The notes beneath the pieces were generated by a model, which saw only the letters and a program-made list of their open reading frames with translations, was not told the origin of the DNA and did no database searches. From the NCBI GenBank assembly GCA_045636125.1, contig JAZTWX010000020.1, forward strand, positions 124,001 through 188,000: a stretch of 64,000 nt of DNA, read 5' to 3'. The position numbers and the translations under genes were made by a program. Shown piece by piece: positions 35,433 to 44,949 of this stretch (within the stretch, counting starts at the first letter, position 1; each line of letters opens with the position of its first letter). This DNA is from HGM04593 sp045636125. Its GTDB lineage: Bacteria; Bacteroidota; Bacteroidia; Bacteroidales; Bacteroidaceae.

Positions 35433-36785
35433 ATGAACAATAGATTTTTATTGCCGCTGTTTCTCTTTTTGTGCGCTGCCGCGGGGTGGGCACAACCATC
35501 GCACAAGGCTCTTGCCGCGTTGATGGACGACGGTATTTTTGCTGTGAGCGATGCTTCGCTAGTGGTGTACGACCTCAGTGCCGATTCATTGATTTTTGCC
35601 CACCGCGAACATAAGTTGTCGCGCCCTGCGTCGTTGCTCAAGGTGATAACCTCGGTGGCTGCAATTGAGAGGCTTGGTTGTGAGTATACAATGGAGACCC
35701 GCCTGTTGCAGAACGGCAGAAATATCTATCTGCAGGGTGCGGTGGATGCACTCTTCTCGTACGATGATTTGTGCTCGCTCTTGAATGCGGTGCCCGCGGG
35801 CAGCGTGGTAGACACGCTTTTTGCCGACTGTTCGTTTATGGATTCCATATATTGGGGCCCCGGTTGGGCGTGGGACGACACACCGTGGGAGTTCCAGCCC
35901 TATATCTCGCCGCTTATGCTTTGTGGCGGGTGTGTCGAGGTGCAGGCGCGTCCGGCCGAAAGGGGGCTTCCTCCTTTGGTAGAATGTTACCCTCCATCGG
36001 CTTTCTATACTGTGGTGAACGAGGCTGTAAGCGGTGCGGGTGACAAAAGGTTCACCATTATGCGCGATTGGCTCGACGGCACAAATGTCATACGACTGCG
36101 GGGAAACTGCAATGCGCCGAAGAGCGAAAAGATGAATATGATCTACTCGCAGGACTATTTTATGGCCGTTGCGGCAGAGTACCTTGCGCAACGCGGGGTT
36201 GTGGTCTGCGCGGTGAGCAACGCTGCGGCTCCTGCCGGTTGCACCTTGCTTGGCGAGGTGCGCCGCCCGGTTGCCGAAATTGTGCAGGAGGCGCTGCTCG
36301 AAAGTGACAACCTTTGTGCCGAGGCGTTGCTCTATCACCTGGGCTCGCTCTATGGCCGCCGCCCTGTGAGCCGCAAGATGGGTGTAGATATTCTTAAAGG
36401 TTTTCTTGAGAGCACGTTCGACATGCCCGAACTCTACGATATTTGCGACGGCTCGGGCCTTTCGCCCTACACTTTCGTGTCGGCCGATATTCTTTTGCAG
36501 GTGTTGAAATATGCCTACAACCGAGAGCCGCTTTTCGATATCCTCCTGCAAGGGCTGCCTGTTGCCGGTGTCAGCGGAACTATGAAACACCGCTTGAAGG
36601 GTGGTGAGGGGTGCAGGAAGGTGTTTGCAAAGACAGGCACTGTAACAGGCGTGTGCACGCTTGCGGGTTACGCCCGTGCCTCGAACGGCAATATGCTTGC
36701 TTTTATAATAATGAATAAGGGGTTGCCGAAAGCGCGCGCGGCACGCGCGTGGCAGGACAAGGTGTGCAACCTTCTTTGCCGTTAG
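35433..36785 (+). CDS. dacB: D-alanyl-D-alanine carboxypeptidase/endopeptidase (PBP4, DacB)
   Basis: This periplasmic class C penicillin-binding protein trims or cleaves peptidoglycan cross-links. From the ATG at 35433 it has 450 residues, a cleavable signal (FLLPLFLFLCAAAGWAQ), and the three active-site motifs of the peptidase S13 family: SLLK at about residue 67, SDN in ESDNLCAEALL at about 290, and KTGT in FAKTGTVTGV at about 400. The large insert between the first two motifs is normal for DacB. A TTG two codons earlier is a less likely start. It converges with queG, the 3' ends overlapping by four bases. Confidence 0.95.
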   Translation: MNNRFLLPLFLFLCAAAGWAQPSHKALAALMDDGIFAVSDASLVVYDLSADSLIFAHREHKLSRPASLLKVITSVAAIERLGCEYTMETRLLQNGRNIYLQGAVDALFSYDDLCSLLNAVPAGSVVDTLFADCSFMDSIYWGPGWAWDDTPWEFQPYISPLMLCGGCVEVQARPAERGLPPLVECYPPSAFYTVVNEAVSGAGDKRFTIMRDWLDGTNVIRLRGNCNAPKSEKMNMIYSQDYFMAVAAEYLAQRGVVVCAVSNAAAPAGCTLLGEVRRPVAEIVQEALLESDNLCAEALLYHLGSLYGRRPVSRKMGVDILKGFLESTFDMPELYDICDGSGLSPYTFVSADILLQVLKYAYNREPLFDILLQGLPVAGVSGTMKHRLKGGEGCRKVFAKTGTVTGVCTLAGYARASNGNMLAFIIMNKGLPKARAARAWQDKVCNLLCR

Positions 36786-37708
36786 TCGCGGCACTTTTTA
36801 ATAGCGTCTATATTGCGTCGCAAGAGCTCGTAGCCGGCACGTTCCACCGCGCTGCGTGAAAAGAGCTTATTATAGCGCTCCTCGGTGAGTGTGTACCACT
36901 CCTTGTCGCTCATTCGTGACAGTTCGTCGCTCGCCTGCAGTTCGCGGGTGGTGCAGGGTGTTGCAAAATTGTTCCACGGGCAGGCTGCTGTGCAGCGGTC
37001 GCAACCGTAGAAGCAATTTCCCATCTTTTCACCAATGTTTTCGGGCAGTTCGCCGTGGTATTCTATCGTGAGGTAGGAGAGGCATTTGCGTGCGTCGAAC
37101 CCGCTGGCGGTGAGTGCTCCTGTGGGGCAGCTGTCTATGCATTTGCGGCAGCTTCCGCAATGGTTCGCAGTGCAGGGCTCGTCATATTCGAGCTCGCAAT
37201 CCAAAAACAGCTCTCCCAGGAAAAAGTACGAGCCTTGTCGCGGAATTATAAGCTGGTGGTTCCTGCCTATCCACCCGAGCCCGGCCTTTACAGCCCAGAA
37301 ACGCTCCATCACCGGTGCCGAGTCGCAGAACGGGCGGCCTTTGACGGCCTGCAAGCTGTTTATTCTTTGCAGCAGAAGATGCAAGCGGTCCTTTACAATC
37401 TTATGATAGTCGTGCCCCTGCGCGTAACGTGCAATGTGCAGGCGGTTCTCGTCGGGTGGTGTTTGAGCATAATTCAGTGCCACGCAAACAATGCTCTTGC
37501 AGCCGGGAACAAGCGCTTCGGGGCTGCAGCGCTTCTCGGCGTTGCGTTCGAGGTAGCTCATTTCGCCGTGCAGCCCTTTCTCCACCCAACCTGTAATCTT
37601 TGCAGACTCCTCGGGTGGAACATCACAGGCCTTTGCAATGCCACAAACCATAAAGCCGAGGCTTTTTGCCTCGGCTTTTATAAATTGTGAAAGTTCGTGC
37701 GGGTTCAT
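36782..37708 (-). CDS. queG: Epoxyqueuosine reductase
   Basis: QueG performs the last step of queuosine synthesis on tRNA, using cobalamin and two 4Fe-4S clusters. The 308-residue protein has the two ferredoxin-like Cys sets, CGSCRKCIDSCPTGAL at about residues 183-198 and CDRCTAACPW at about 238-247, and an N-terminal domain of the DUF1730 type with VALNYAQ. It corresponds to the shorter QueG form without the HEAT-repeat tail. The ATG at 37708 shares one base with the deacetylase stop (TGATG), so it ends the DUF2723-deacetylase-queG operon. Identification is secure. Confidence 0.95.
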   Translation of the reverse strand: MNPHELSQFIKAEAKSLGFMVCGIAKACDVPPEESAKITGWVEKGLHGEMSYLERNAEKRCSPEALVPGCKSIVCVALNYAQTPPDENRLHIARYAQGHDYHKIVKDRLHLLLQRINSLQAVKGRPFCDSAPVMERFWAVKAGLGWIGRNHQLIIPRQGSYFFLGELFLDCELEYDEPCTANHCGSCRKCIDSCPTGALTASGFDARKCLSYLTIEYHGELPENIGEKMGNCFYGCDRCTAACPWNNFATPCTTRELQASDELSRMSDKEWYTLTEERYNKLFSRSAVERAGYELLRRNIDAIKKCRD

Positions 37709-38319
37709 CACTTGAAGGTCTTGAATTCGTAGCCCTGTTCAAGCAACCAGTCGAGCGAGCGCGGGAGCGCGTAGCGCAGGTTGCTCTCGGAGCGCAACGA
37801 GTCGTGGAAAGTAATTATTGAGCCGTTGCGTGTGTAACGTTTCACGTTGGCAAGCACATCTTCGCCGTAGAGGCGGAAGCTGTAGTCGCGCGTCACAAGG
37901 TCCCACATTACAAAAGTGTATCTTTTGCTCAATTCGTTGTACTGCGATGTGCGCAGAATACCGTGTGGCGGGCGGAAAAGGTTGCTGTGTATGAACGCAT
38001 CGGCCTGGTCAACGTTCTCTATATACCGCTTGGTGTCGGTGAAAAGCCCTTTCAGGTGGTTGAATGTGTGGTTGCCTACGCGGTGCCCACTCTCCACAAC
38101 CTGCATATATTCCTGCGAGAACTTGTGCACGTTGTCGCCCACCATAAAGAATGTGGCTTTTATGTTGTAACGGTCGAGCAACTCCACCACCCACGGGGTG
38201 ATAACGGGTATGGGCCCGTCGTCAAAGGTCAGGTAAACGGCCTTTTCATCGGGGTTCATTCTCCACAGCGCCTTGGGGTAGAGGTTGCGGAAAAACTCGG
38301 GTACTTGCTCTATGAACAT
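37708..38319 (-). CDS. Polysaccharide deacetylase (NodB homology domain)
   Basis: The 203-residue protein is a carbohydrate esterase family 4 enzyme. The metal-binding Asp-Asp is in YLTFDDGP at about residues 29-36 and the two His in HRVGNHTFNH at about 92-101; a FRPPHGILR segment follows near 116. It probably deacetylates an N-acetylated sugar polymer or glycolipid. There is no clear signal peptide, though an N-terminal hydrophobic patch is absent as well, so the location is uncertain. It lies 12 bases downstream of the DUF2723 gene and shares its operon, which suggests a role in surface glycan or glycoprotein work. Confidence 0.92.
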   Translation of the reverse strand: MFIEQVPEFFRNLYPKALWRMNPDEKAVYLTFDDGPIPVITPWVVELLDRYNIKATFFMVGDNVHKFSQEYMQVVESGHRVGNHTFNHLKGLFTDTKRYIENVDQADAFIHSNLFRPPHGILRTSQYNELSKRYTFVMWDLVTRDYSFRLYGEDVLANVKRYTRNGSIITFHDSLRSESNLRYALPRSLDWLLEQGYEFKTFK

Positions 38320-38331
38320 AAATTCTGCGGG

Positions 38332-41300
38332 TTAGATTTTAACTCTGCTGCGCCACTTTGAGTAGCTTTTATTGAGGCTGTTCTGCATTTCGGCCGCAAC
38401 AGCTTTGCAGGCGTCGTTGCCTTTCTGCAATTCATCGATGATGAGCGTGCACATCTCTATTGCCATATAGCTCTCCTGTATGCTGTTCTCGAAACGGCGG
38501 CCGTTGAGGCTGGTGTACCATTCGAGGTACTCCAAGCGGTCGTTGAACAGCTCTTCGAGTATCTTGCAGCCTTTCTCCTCTTCGCCCATTACAATGTAAA
38601 GGCGGCCGATGTCTAACCCGCCGGTGTACATATCGTAGGGCACTATGCTTGCGGGCATCTCCTCCTCGATGCGGTCGAGCAGCTTGAGTGCCTTTTCCTG
38701 CTCGCCCTCGTTGTAGAGCTGCGAAGCAAGTGATGAAATAATGCGGCGGTGGGTATACACCATACGGCTTATTGTCTCGTCGGAATAGTAGTCGGGGTAG
38801 TCTTTGAAGCCTCCGAACTTGAAACGCTCCATCACATTGTCATAGAATGTCTGTGTGTCGGCTACAATGCTGTTGCCCTTGCTGTAACCGAGCTCCACCC
38901 AGTTGAAGGGGGTGATGCGGTAGGCAAGTCCCTCCTGTACGAAGAACTGTTTCAGCGAGGCGAGGTAATTCTCGTCGCCCACGGTCATTGACATGTACAT
39001 GGGGCGTTCCCAGTTGCAGCCCGACAACATCTCGAGCAGCATAAGGTCGGAACGAGTGAGTTTGTTGCGGCCGGCGAGTGAGATTGCCATATATTCGGGC
39101 ATCTCCTGCTGGTACTCTTCGGGGATTATCATGCCCGAGCGCAGAACCGCATCCCTGTCTATCTTTATGTAAAGCGTGTCGGTGGGGATGAGGTGGAGTT
39201 TCTCGTTCTTTGTGCGCACCCAGTTCTTCATTATGTTCTTAACCTCGAAGGGGTTGTCACCGTAGCGTTTCTTTGCGGCTTCGGGGTTGTCGCGGTAGAG
39301 CTTCTGTATGTACTCTTTGTAGCGCGGTTCAATCTTCACCGACTCGTTGCTGTTGCCTGCATAGTCTATCCTCTCCCAGTTTATGGGTATTGAGGGCGAG
39401 TCGTATGCGGGGCGGCGCATCTGGTCTATGTACCAGTCGGTCTGCAGGTACGAAAGGTTGCACACTCTTGCGTCGGTGCGCACGCCCTCAACCTCCTGGT
39501 TGTACCACAAGGGGAAGGTGTCGTTGTCGCCGCAGGTGAATATGATGGGGTTGCCCTCTTGAGGCATAGAGTTCATATAGTTCTGTCCGAAATCGCGGCA
39601 GGCGTATCGTCCGCTGCGGTCGTGGTCGTCCCAGGTCTGCGACACCATTTGCAGGGGAACGAGCAGGCTAACTGCTGCCACTGCGGTGCTTGTGAGGGTG
39701 TTTTTCTTTTTCAACCACTCGGTTATTCCGGCTACTCCCATACCAATCCAAATTACAAAGGCGTAGAACGATGCTGCGTATGCGTAGTCGCGTTCACGGG
39801 GTTGCAGGGGTGTCTGGTTAAGGTAGAGTACAATTGCAAGGCCGGTCATAAAGAAGAGCATAAACACAACAAGGCACTGTTGCTTGCCCTCGCGTCCGCG
39901 GCGCATCTGCCACAGGATGCCTATGATACCCAGTATAAGGGGCAGGGCGTAGAATACGTTGCGGCCCTTATTCTCTTTCATTGTTGTGGGTAGTTTTTCC
40001 TGGTTGCCCACGAGCAGGTTGTCGATGAACGAAAAGCCTGTAATCCAGTTACCGTTCTCAAACTCTCCGTGGCTTTGGAGGTCGTTCTGCCTGCCCACGA
40101 AATTCCACATAAAGTATCTCCAGTACATGTGGTTGAGCTGGTAGTTTATGAAGAATTTCATATTGTCGAGCTGTGTGGGCATTGTAACGTTCACGGTGCG
40201 TCCCCACGGTGCGCGGTAACGCACAGTGCGTCCCTCGATTTTGCCGCCGCACCACTGCTCGTAAAGGTTTATCTCTTTTCCGCCCCAGTGCGCGTGCTCG
40301 TAGCTGTACATACGGGGGAAGAACATATTTTGTGCATATACAAGCTCCTGGTCGTGCCCGATAATCTCGTAGGAGTCCTTTTCGTCGGGTGTAGCCTTTG
40401 CTTTGGGTGCATATTTTGGCGCGCCCACAATTACCTTTGGTACCCAATAGTCGCCGTCGGCCTTGCGGTCAATTTCCGAACTGTATGCTTGCCCGTAGAG
40501 CAGTGGGCGTGAACCGTACTGCTCGCGTCCCAGGTAGGCGCCGAGAGTGAAAATGTCCTCGGGCGAGTTCTGGTCCATAGGGGTGTTGGCCGCCGAGCGC
40601 ACAACAATTACTGCGTACGACGAGTAGCCTATCATTATCACCAGCAGGCACAGCAGGGTGGTGTTTATTGTGCGCAGGTTTATTACGTGCTTTTCGCCCT
40701 TGCGCCACATTATTGCGCCGAATATTGCTGCAAGAACAATAATACCGAGCAACACGCTCATAACTCCGTAGCCGTAGAAGGGAATACCCAAAAGACCTAC
40801 CGATGCTGCCACGGCAGTAGCCAGCCATTTGCGCTCGCCACCCTTTTCGCTGAGGTAAAGGCCCCATATAAGTGCACCGCAAAGGAGCAGAATGTATGTT
40901 ATGAGGCCTGTGTTGAAGGGTAGTCCCATAGCGTTTACAAAGAGCAGTTCGAACCATCCGCCCACCTTCACAACGCTGGGTACAATGCCGTAGAGAACCA
41001 CAGCCACAAGCACAGCCGAACCGGCGAGTGCCAGCAACGAGCCTTTAACGCTTGCCTTGGGGGTGCGTTTGTAGTAGGCTACAAGAACAATTGCGGGGAT
41101 ACAGAGGAGGTTGAGCAGGTGAACGCCAATAGAGAGTCCCACAAGGTAGGCTATAAGCACCAACCAACGGTCGCTGTGGGGCTTGTCGGCATTTTCCTCC
41201 CATTTGAGGATGAGCCAGAATACCACCGCCGTGAAGAGCGACGAGTAGCCGTAAACCTCTCCCTCGACAGCGCTGAACCAGTAAGTGTCGCTCCAGGTGT

Positions 41301-41688
41301 AGGCAAGCGCGCCCACAAGGCCCGACCCTATGATGGTCACAAGCTGCTGTGTGGTTATTGCAGCATTGTTGCCCGCAATGAGCTTGCGGGTGAGGTGCGT
41401 GATGCTCCAGAAGAGGAAAAGTATGCCGCCGGCACTTAATATGGCACTCATATAGTTCACCATAAGCGCAACATTCTCGGGCTTTGCAAAAAGCGAGAAG
41501 AAGTTTGCGGTGAGCATAAAGAAGGGTGCGCCGGGGGGGTGTCCCACCTCCAGCTTGTTACCCGACAATATGAATTCGGGGCAATCCCAGAAACTTGCTG
41601 TGGGCTCCACTGTGAGGCAGTATGTTGCCGCAGCAATGACAAAGACCAGCCAGCCTGTAATGTTGTTTACAATTTTGAATTGTTTCAT
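38332..41688 (-). CDS. DUF2723 giant membrane protein, TMEM260-like
   Basis: The 1118-residue protein has a signal-like first span, at least ten further spans up to about residue 690, a long soluble region, and a TPR-like C-terminus (about 985-1110). Near the start, between spans one and two, lies the DUF2723 hallmark FWDCPEFI and GHPPGAPFFML (about residues 33-57), including the acidic residues expected of a GT-C active site. The human member of this family, TMEM260, is an O-mannosyltransferase for certain extracellular domains; bacterial members are uncharacterised. It is the first gene of an operon with a polysaccharide deacetylase and queG. A protein O-glycosylation role is plausible but only inferred. 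Confidence 0.88.
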   Translation of the reverse strand: MKQFKIVNNITGWLVFVIAAATYCLTVEPTASFWDCPEFILSGNKLEVGHPPGAPFFMLTANFFSLFAKPENVALMVNYMSAILSAGGILFLFWSITHLTRKLIAGNNAAITTQQLVTIIGSGLVGALAYTWSDTYWFSAVEGEVYGYSSLFTAVVFWLILKWEENADKPHSDRWLVLIAYLVGLSIGVHLLNLLCIPAIVLVAYYKRTPKASVKGSLLALAGSAVLVAVVLYGIVPSVVKVGGWFELLFVNAMGLPFNTGLITYILLLCGALIWGLYLSEKGGERKWLATAVAASVGLLGIPFYGYGVMSVLLGIIVLAAIFGAIMWRKGEKHVINLRTINTTLLCLLVIMIGYSSYAVIVVRSAANTPMDQNSPEDIFTLGAYLGREQYGSRPLLYGQAYSSEIDRKADGDYWVPKVIVGAPKYAPKAKATPDEKDSYEIIGHDQELVYAQNMFFPRMYSYEHAHWGGKEINLYEQWCGGKIEGRTVRYRAPWGRTVNVTMPTQLDNMKFFINYQLNHMYWRYFMWNFVGRQNDLQSHGEFENGNWITGFSFIDNLLVGNQEKLPTTMKENKGRNVFYALPLILGIIGILWQMRRGREGKQQCLVVFMLFFMTGLAIVLYLNQTPLQPRERDYAYAASFYAFVIWIGMGVAGITEWLKKKNTLTSTAVAAVSLLVPLQMVSQTWDDHDRSGRYACRDFGQNYMNSMPQEGNPIIFTCGDNDTFPLWYNQEVEGVRTDARVCNLSYLQTDWYIDQMRRPAYDSPSIPINWERIDYAGNSNESVKIEPRYKEYIQKLYRDNPEAAKKRYGDNPFEVKNIMKNWVRTKNEKLHLIPTDTLYIKIDRDAVLRSGMIIPEEYQQEMPEYMAISLAGRNKLTRSDLMLLEMLSGCNWERPMYMSMTVGDENYLASLKQFFVQEGLAYRITPFNWVELGYSKGNSIVADTQTFYDNVMERFKFGGFKDYPDYYSDETISRMVYTHRRIISSLASQLYNEGEQEKALKLLDRIEEEMPASIVPYDMYTGGLDIGRLYIVMGEEEKGCKILEELFNDRLEYLEWYTSLNGRRFENSIQESYMAIEMCTLIIDELQKGNDACKAVAAEMQNSLNKSYSKWRSRVKI

Positions 41689-41753
41689 CTATATTCTGTT
41701 GTTTTTCTTTCGGGCGAAAAAGGGAAAAGAGTGTTCCTCCCCCTAAAATTGTG

Positions 41754-41785
41754 CAAATTTACCTAAACGGCGGGAGATGAGCAAG
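41754..41785 (-). promoter_or_regulatory. Bacteroidetes-type promoter of the DUF2723 operon
   Basis: On the minus strand CTTG (41785-41782) and a perfect -7 element TAAATTTG (41761-41754) are 20 bases apart, 65 bases before the DUF2723 start. Confidence 0.7.
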
Positions 41786-41804
41786 AAAAATATAATAAAC
41801 AGTG

Positions 41805-44051
41805 TTAAAGAGGGTCCACGTCGCAGTAGATGTCAACCGAACGGTATTTTGCCATCTGCGCAAAGGCCTGCTGGGTGGCTGCAAGCACCTCGTTCACTTT
41901 GTATTGCGAGAGTGAATTTTCAACCTTCAGCATAATTTTGCGTATATATTGCTGCTTCACGCGTGCAACAGGCGGGAGGTCGGGGCCCATTATGCGCTCC
42001 TGGAAAATGTTGCGCAACTGCACGGCCAAGAGCTCGGAAAACTCTTCGAGTACCTTTGCGTCGCGGTGTTTTGCATATATGTAAACCAACCGGTAAAAAG
42101 GTGGATAATGGAAAAGCATGCGCTCGCCCAGTTGCGTGTTGTAGAACTGTGCATAATCGTTGCTCACAATGTGCGGGATAACCGGTGCATCGGGCATTTT
42201 GGTCTGCAGAATAACCTTTCCCTGCCCGTTCTTGCGGCCTGCGCGGCCTGCAACCTGTGCCATAAGCTGGAAGGCTCGTTCGGTGGCGCGGAAATCGGGG
42301 TAGTTGAGCAGTGTGTCGGCGTTTATTATGCCCACCACGGCAACGTTGTCGAAATCGAGTCCTTTCGACACCATCTGTGTGCCTATGAGAATATCGGTCT
42401 TTCCCTCCTGGAAACGGTTTATGATATCCTCGTATGCGGTGCGGGTGCGGGTGGTGTCGAGGTCCATACGTGCTATGCGGGCCTCGGGAAAGAGGTTCTG
42501 CAGCTCGTCCTCAATTTTTTCGGTTCCGTATCCCAAATATGTAAAATTGTTCTCCTCGCAGTTGGGGCAGTATTTAGGGGCGGGTATTGTGTAGCCGCAG
42601 TAGTGGCAGGTGAGCTTGCTGCTGTTCTTGTGCAGCGTGAGGCTCACATCGCAGTGTTTGCATTTTGGTACCCAGCCACAGGTGCGGCACTCGAGCAGCG
42701 GAGCGTATCCGCGGCGGTTCTGAAAGAGTATTATCTGTTTCTTCTCGTCGAGGGCTGCACGCATAGCATCGACAAGCGGGTCGCTGAACGCACCTGTCAT
42801 ACGTTTGCGGTGGGCCATATCTTTAATGTCCACTACCTCAATCTGCGGCATCTGCACGGCACGGTGGCGTGTGGTGAGGCTCACAAGGCCATATTTCCCT
42901 GTGGTTGCGTTGTAATAGCTCTCGATTGACGGGGTTGCAGTGCCCAGCAGTGTCTTTGCGCCGAAGAACGATGCAAGCACCATTGCTGCGTTGCGGGCGT
43001 TGTAGCGCGGAGCGGGCTCCTGCTGTTTGTAGCTGTTCTCGTGCTCCTCGTCAATAATTACAAGCCCCAGCCTTTGGAAGGGGAGAAAGAGTGAGGAACG
43101 CACGCCCAGAATTATGTCGTAGGGTGTGTCGCTTGTCTGTTTTTTCCATATCTCCACCCTCTCGGCATCGGAAAATTTCGAGTGGTAGAGCCCTATCCTG
43201 TTGCCGAACACTCGCCTGAGGCGTTCTATAATCTGTTTTGTGAGTGCAATTTCGGGTAGCAGATAAAGCACCTGCTTGCCCTCTTCAAGCGCCTGTGTTA
43301 TGAGGTGAATGTAAATTTCGGTTTTTCCGGCCGATGTCACTCCGTGCAGCAGTGTCACGTTCTTTTGTTCGAAGCTCAGGTTTATTGCATCGAGAGCCTC
43401 CTGTTGCGCTGCTGTGAGCTTGTTGAGCGGTGCAGTGGGGGTGTAGCCTGTCTCCAAGCGTCCGATTTCCACCTCGTAGCTTTCAAGGATACCTTTGTTT
43501 GTGAGCTCTTTGTAGGTTGCCGGCTGCACCTGCGCTCTTTCGAGCAGTTTGTGCTTTGGCACCTCGTTGCATCCCCCTTCGAGGAATTGCGACATTTCGA
43601 GGTAGGTGGCAAGCAGACGCTGCTGTCGCGGTGCGCGTGCAAGCCCTTGCAGCACCAGTTTTATGCCCTTTTCATCGCGCATTTTTGCCGTGAGCCTTGT
43701 GCGTTGCTCGGTGCGTGGCTTGAATTCGCCTTTTAATCCCTGCGGGATGGCGGCTTTGTAAATATCACCCATCGGGCTCATGTAGTAACGGGCTATCCAC
43801 TCCCACAGTTTGAGCTGTGTGGGCAACATTATGGGCGCCTCGTCGAGCGCCTCGTCGATGGGGCGCACCTCAAAGTCGGCAGGGACATTGTCGTGTGTCG
43901 ATGCCACCATTGCCGTGTAGTGCTTCTTTTTGCCGAGTGGAACGCTTACGCGACACCCGGCCTGCACCTTCTCCTGCAGCTCTTGCGGTATGCTGTATGT
44001 GTAGCTGCCGGGGAGGGGCAATGGTAATATGACTTCTGCGAACTTTGCCAT
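41805..44051 (-). CDS. priA: Primosomal replication protein N' (PriA helicase)
   Basis: PriA restarts stalled replication forks. The 748-residue helicase has an N-terminal DNA-binding domain, a Walker A loop GVTSAGKTE at about residues 233-241, the DEEH box (IIDEEHENSYK) at about 332, and eight zinc-binding Cys in CRTCGW, CKHC, CHYCGY and CPNCEEN between about 447 and 500, followed by motifs IV-VI (GTQMVSKGLDFDNV, QVAGRAGRKNG). Everything expected is present. It is a single gene with its own promoter at 44071-44102. Secure. Confidence 0.97.
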   Translation of the reverse strand: MAKFAEVILPLPLPGSYTYSIPQELQEKVQAGCRVSVPLGKKKHYTAMVASTHDNVPADFEVRPIDEALDEAPIMLPTQLKLWEWIARYYMSPMGDIYKAAIPQGLKGEFKPRTEQRTRLTAKMRDEKGIKLVLQGLARAPRQQRLLATYLEMSQFLEGGCNEVPKHKLLERAQVQPATYKELTNKGILESYEVEIGRLETGYTPTAPLNKLTAAQQEALDAINLSFEQKNVTLLHGVTSAGKTEIYIHLITQALEEGKQVLYLLPEIALTKQIIERLRRVFGNRIGLYHSKFSDAERVEIWKKQTSDTPYDIILGVRSSLFLPFQRLGLVIIDEEHENSYKQQEPAPRYNARNAAMVLASFFGAKTLLGTATPSIESYYNATTGKYGLVSLTTRHRAVQMPQIEVVDIKDMAHRKRMTGAFSDPLVDAMRAALDEKKQIILFQNRRGYAPLLECRTCGWVPKCKHCDVSLTLHKNSSKLTCHYCGYTIPAPKYCPNCEENNFTYLGYGTEKIEDELQNLFPEARIARMDLDTTRTRTAYEDIINRFQEGKTDILIGTQMVSKGLDFDNVAVVGIINADTLLNYPDFRATERAFQLMAQVAGRAGRKNGQGKVILQTKMPDAPVIPHIVSNDYAQFYNTQLGERMLFHYPPFYRLVYIYAKHRDAKVLEEFSELLAVQLRNIFQERIMGPDLPPVARVKQQYIRKIMLKVENSLSQYKVNEVLAATQQAFAQMAKYRSVDIYCDVDPL

Positions 44052-44070
44052 CTCTCTCTCTTTGCTTGTG

Positions 44071-44102
44071 CGAATTTATTAAAAAGCTCCCAATGTGCCA
44101 AA
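44071..44102 (-). promoter_or_regulatory. Bacteroidetes-type promoter of priA
   Basis: On the minus strand TTTG (44102-44099) and TAAATTCG (44078-44071) are 20 bases apart; the priA ATG lies 19 bases downstream. Confidence 0.65.
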
Positions 44103-44132
44103 AGTTTCGGCAAAATGGGCGTTTGTCTATAA

Positions 44133-44177
44133 ATTTTATGAGGCTGAACCTAATGTGCGGTTCAGCCTCATAAAAGT
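44133..44177 (-). terminator. Terminator after the small outer-membrane protein
   Basis: TTATGAGGCTGAACC (44136-44150) and GGTTCAGCCTCATAA (44159-44173) form a perfect 15-base-pair stem. On the minus strand it is followed by AAATTTATAG, giving a moderately T-rich tail; on the plus strand it is A-rich. It lies 19 bases past the barrel gene stop and ahead of the priA promoter. Confidence 0.75.
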
Positions 44178-44191
44178 GGTTGCAGCTCTTG

Positions 44192-44797
44192 TTAGAAAAT
44201 ATATGCTGCCGATATTTGCCATGTGTTTACCTTTGAACCTTTTACGTAGTCCCAAGTGCCCCCTGTGGGGTCGGATTTGAACTCGCCGGTGTTGCCAAGA
44301 GCAATATTGTAGTTTACGTGCAATTGAATTTTGCTCAACACTGTTGCTCCCAAGCCGAGGTTGAGGCTGAGGTTGCTCTTTTTGTATTCCCACTGTGCAA
44401 CGGAATTAAATGTCTCTTTGCCGTCGCCAATTACCCAACCAAATTGCGGACCTGCTGCAATAAAAGGCTCCAGGAATTTGTTAACGAGGGGGATAGAGAG
44501 CTCGTAGCGCAGGTAGAGGGGAATTTCCAAGCTATGGCGTGTGACGTCTTTGCCGCCAAATTCCGAACCGCTCTGCGAGTAGAGGATGTTACCCTCGATT
44601 CCGAGTCCCACGATAGGGAGCATTACTTTTGCCATAGGGCCAATGAAGAAACCATTCTTTGCATCCTTTGCTCCCTTAATGTCACTGGGCTTGCCTGTAA
44701 GGTTCATACCGGCCTTTATACCCCAGTCGAACTGTGCAGACGCAGGTGCCGATACAAGAAGGCACAGCGCAAATGCTATTCCAAAAATCTTTTTCAT
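44192..44797 (-). CDS. Small outer-membrane beta-barrel protein
   Basis: The 201-residue protein has a cleavable signal peptide (MKKIFGIAFALCLLVSAPASA) and a mature part made of alternating amphipathic strands, opening with FDWGIKAGMNLTG and ending VNTWQISAAYIF with a terminal Phe, the usual signature for outer-membrane barrel insertion. The domain pattern resembles the outer-membrane beta-barrel families common in Bacteroidota (porin family/PorT-like). It is monocistronic, with its own promoter and terminator. It lies next to the T9SS locus on the same strand, but adjacency alone does not prove a role in secretion. The function is unknown. Confidence 0.85.
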   Translation of the reverse strand: MKKIFGIAFALCLLVSAPASAQFDWGIKAGMNLTGKPSDIKGAKDAKNGFFIGPMAKVMLPIVGLGIEGNILYSQSGSEFGGKDVTRHSLEIPLYLRYELSIPLVNKFLEPFIAAGPQFGWVIGDGKETFNSVAQWEYKKSNLSLNLGLGATVLSKIQLHVNYNIALGNTGEFKSDPTGGTWDYVKGSKVNTWQISAAYIF

Positions 44798-44857
44798 AAC
44801 TGTAATTTTTATATTGTTTTAATCTCTTTTATTTCTCTTTCAATGGTTTTGTGCTTG

Positions 44858-44889
44858 CAAATTAAGTGCAAAATATGGTCAAATGCAAA
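44858..44889 (-). promoter_or_regulatory. Promoter of the small outer-membrane protein
   Basis: On the minus strand TTTG (44889-44886) and TTAATTTG (44865-44858, one mismatch) are 20 bases apart; the start codon is 60 bases downstream. Confidence 0.55.
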
Positions 44890-44910
44890 TTTTGTGCCCA
44901 TTCTTTGTGT

Positions 44911-44943
44911 AAACAATAAAGGAGCAGAAATTCCCGCTCCTTT
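44911..44943 (-). terminator. Terminator after gldN
   Basis: AAAGGAGC (44918-44925) and GCTCCTTT (44936-44943) pair around a ten-base loop, and on the minus strand TATTGTTT follows. It lies just past the gldN stop and closes the T9SS operon. Confidence 0.65.
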
Positions 44944-44949
44944 ACATTG

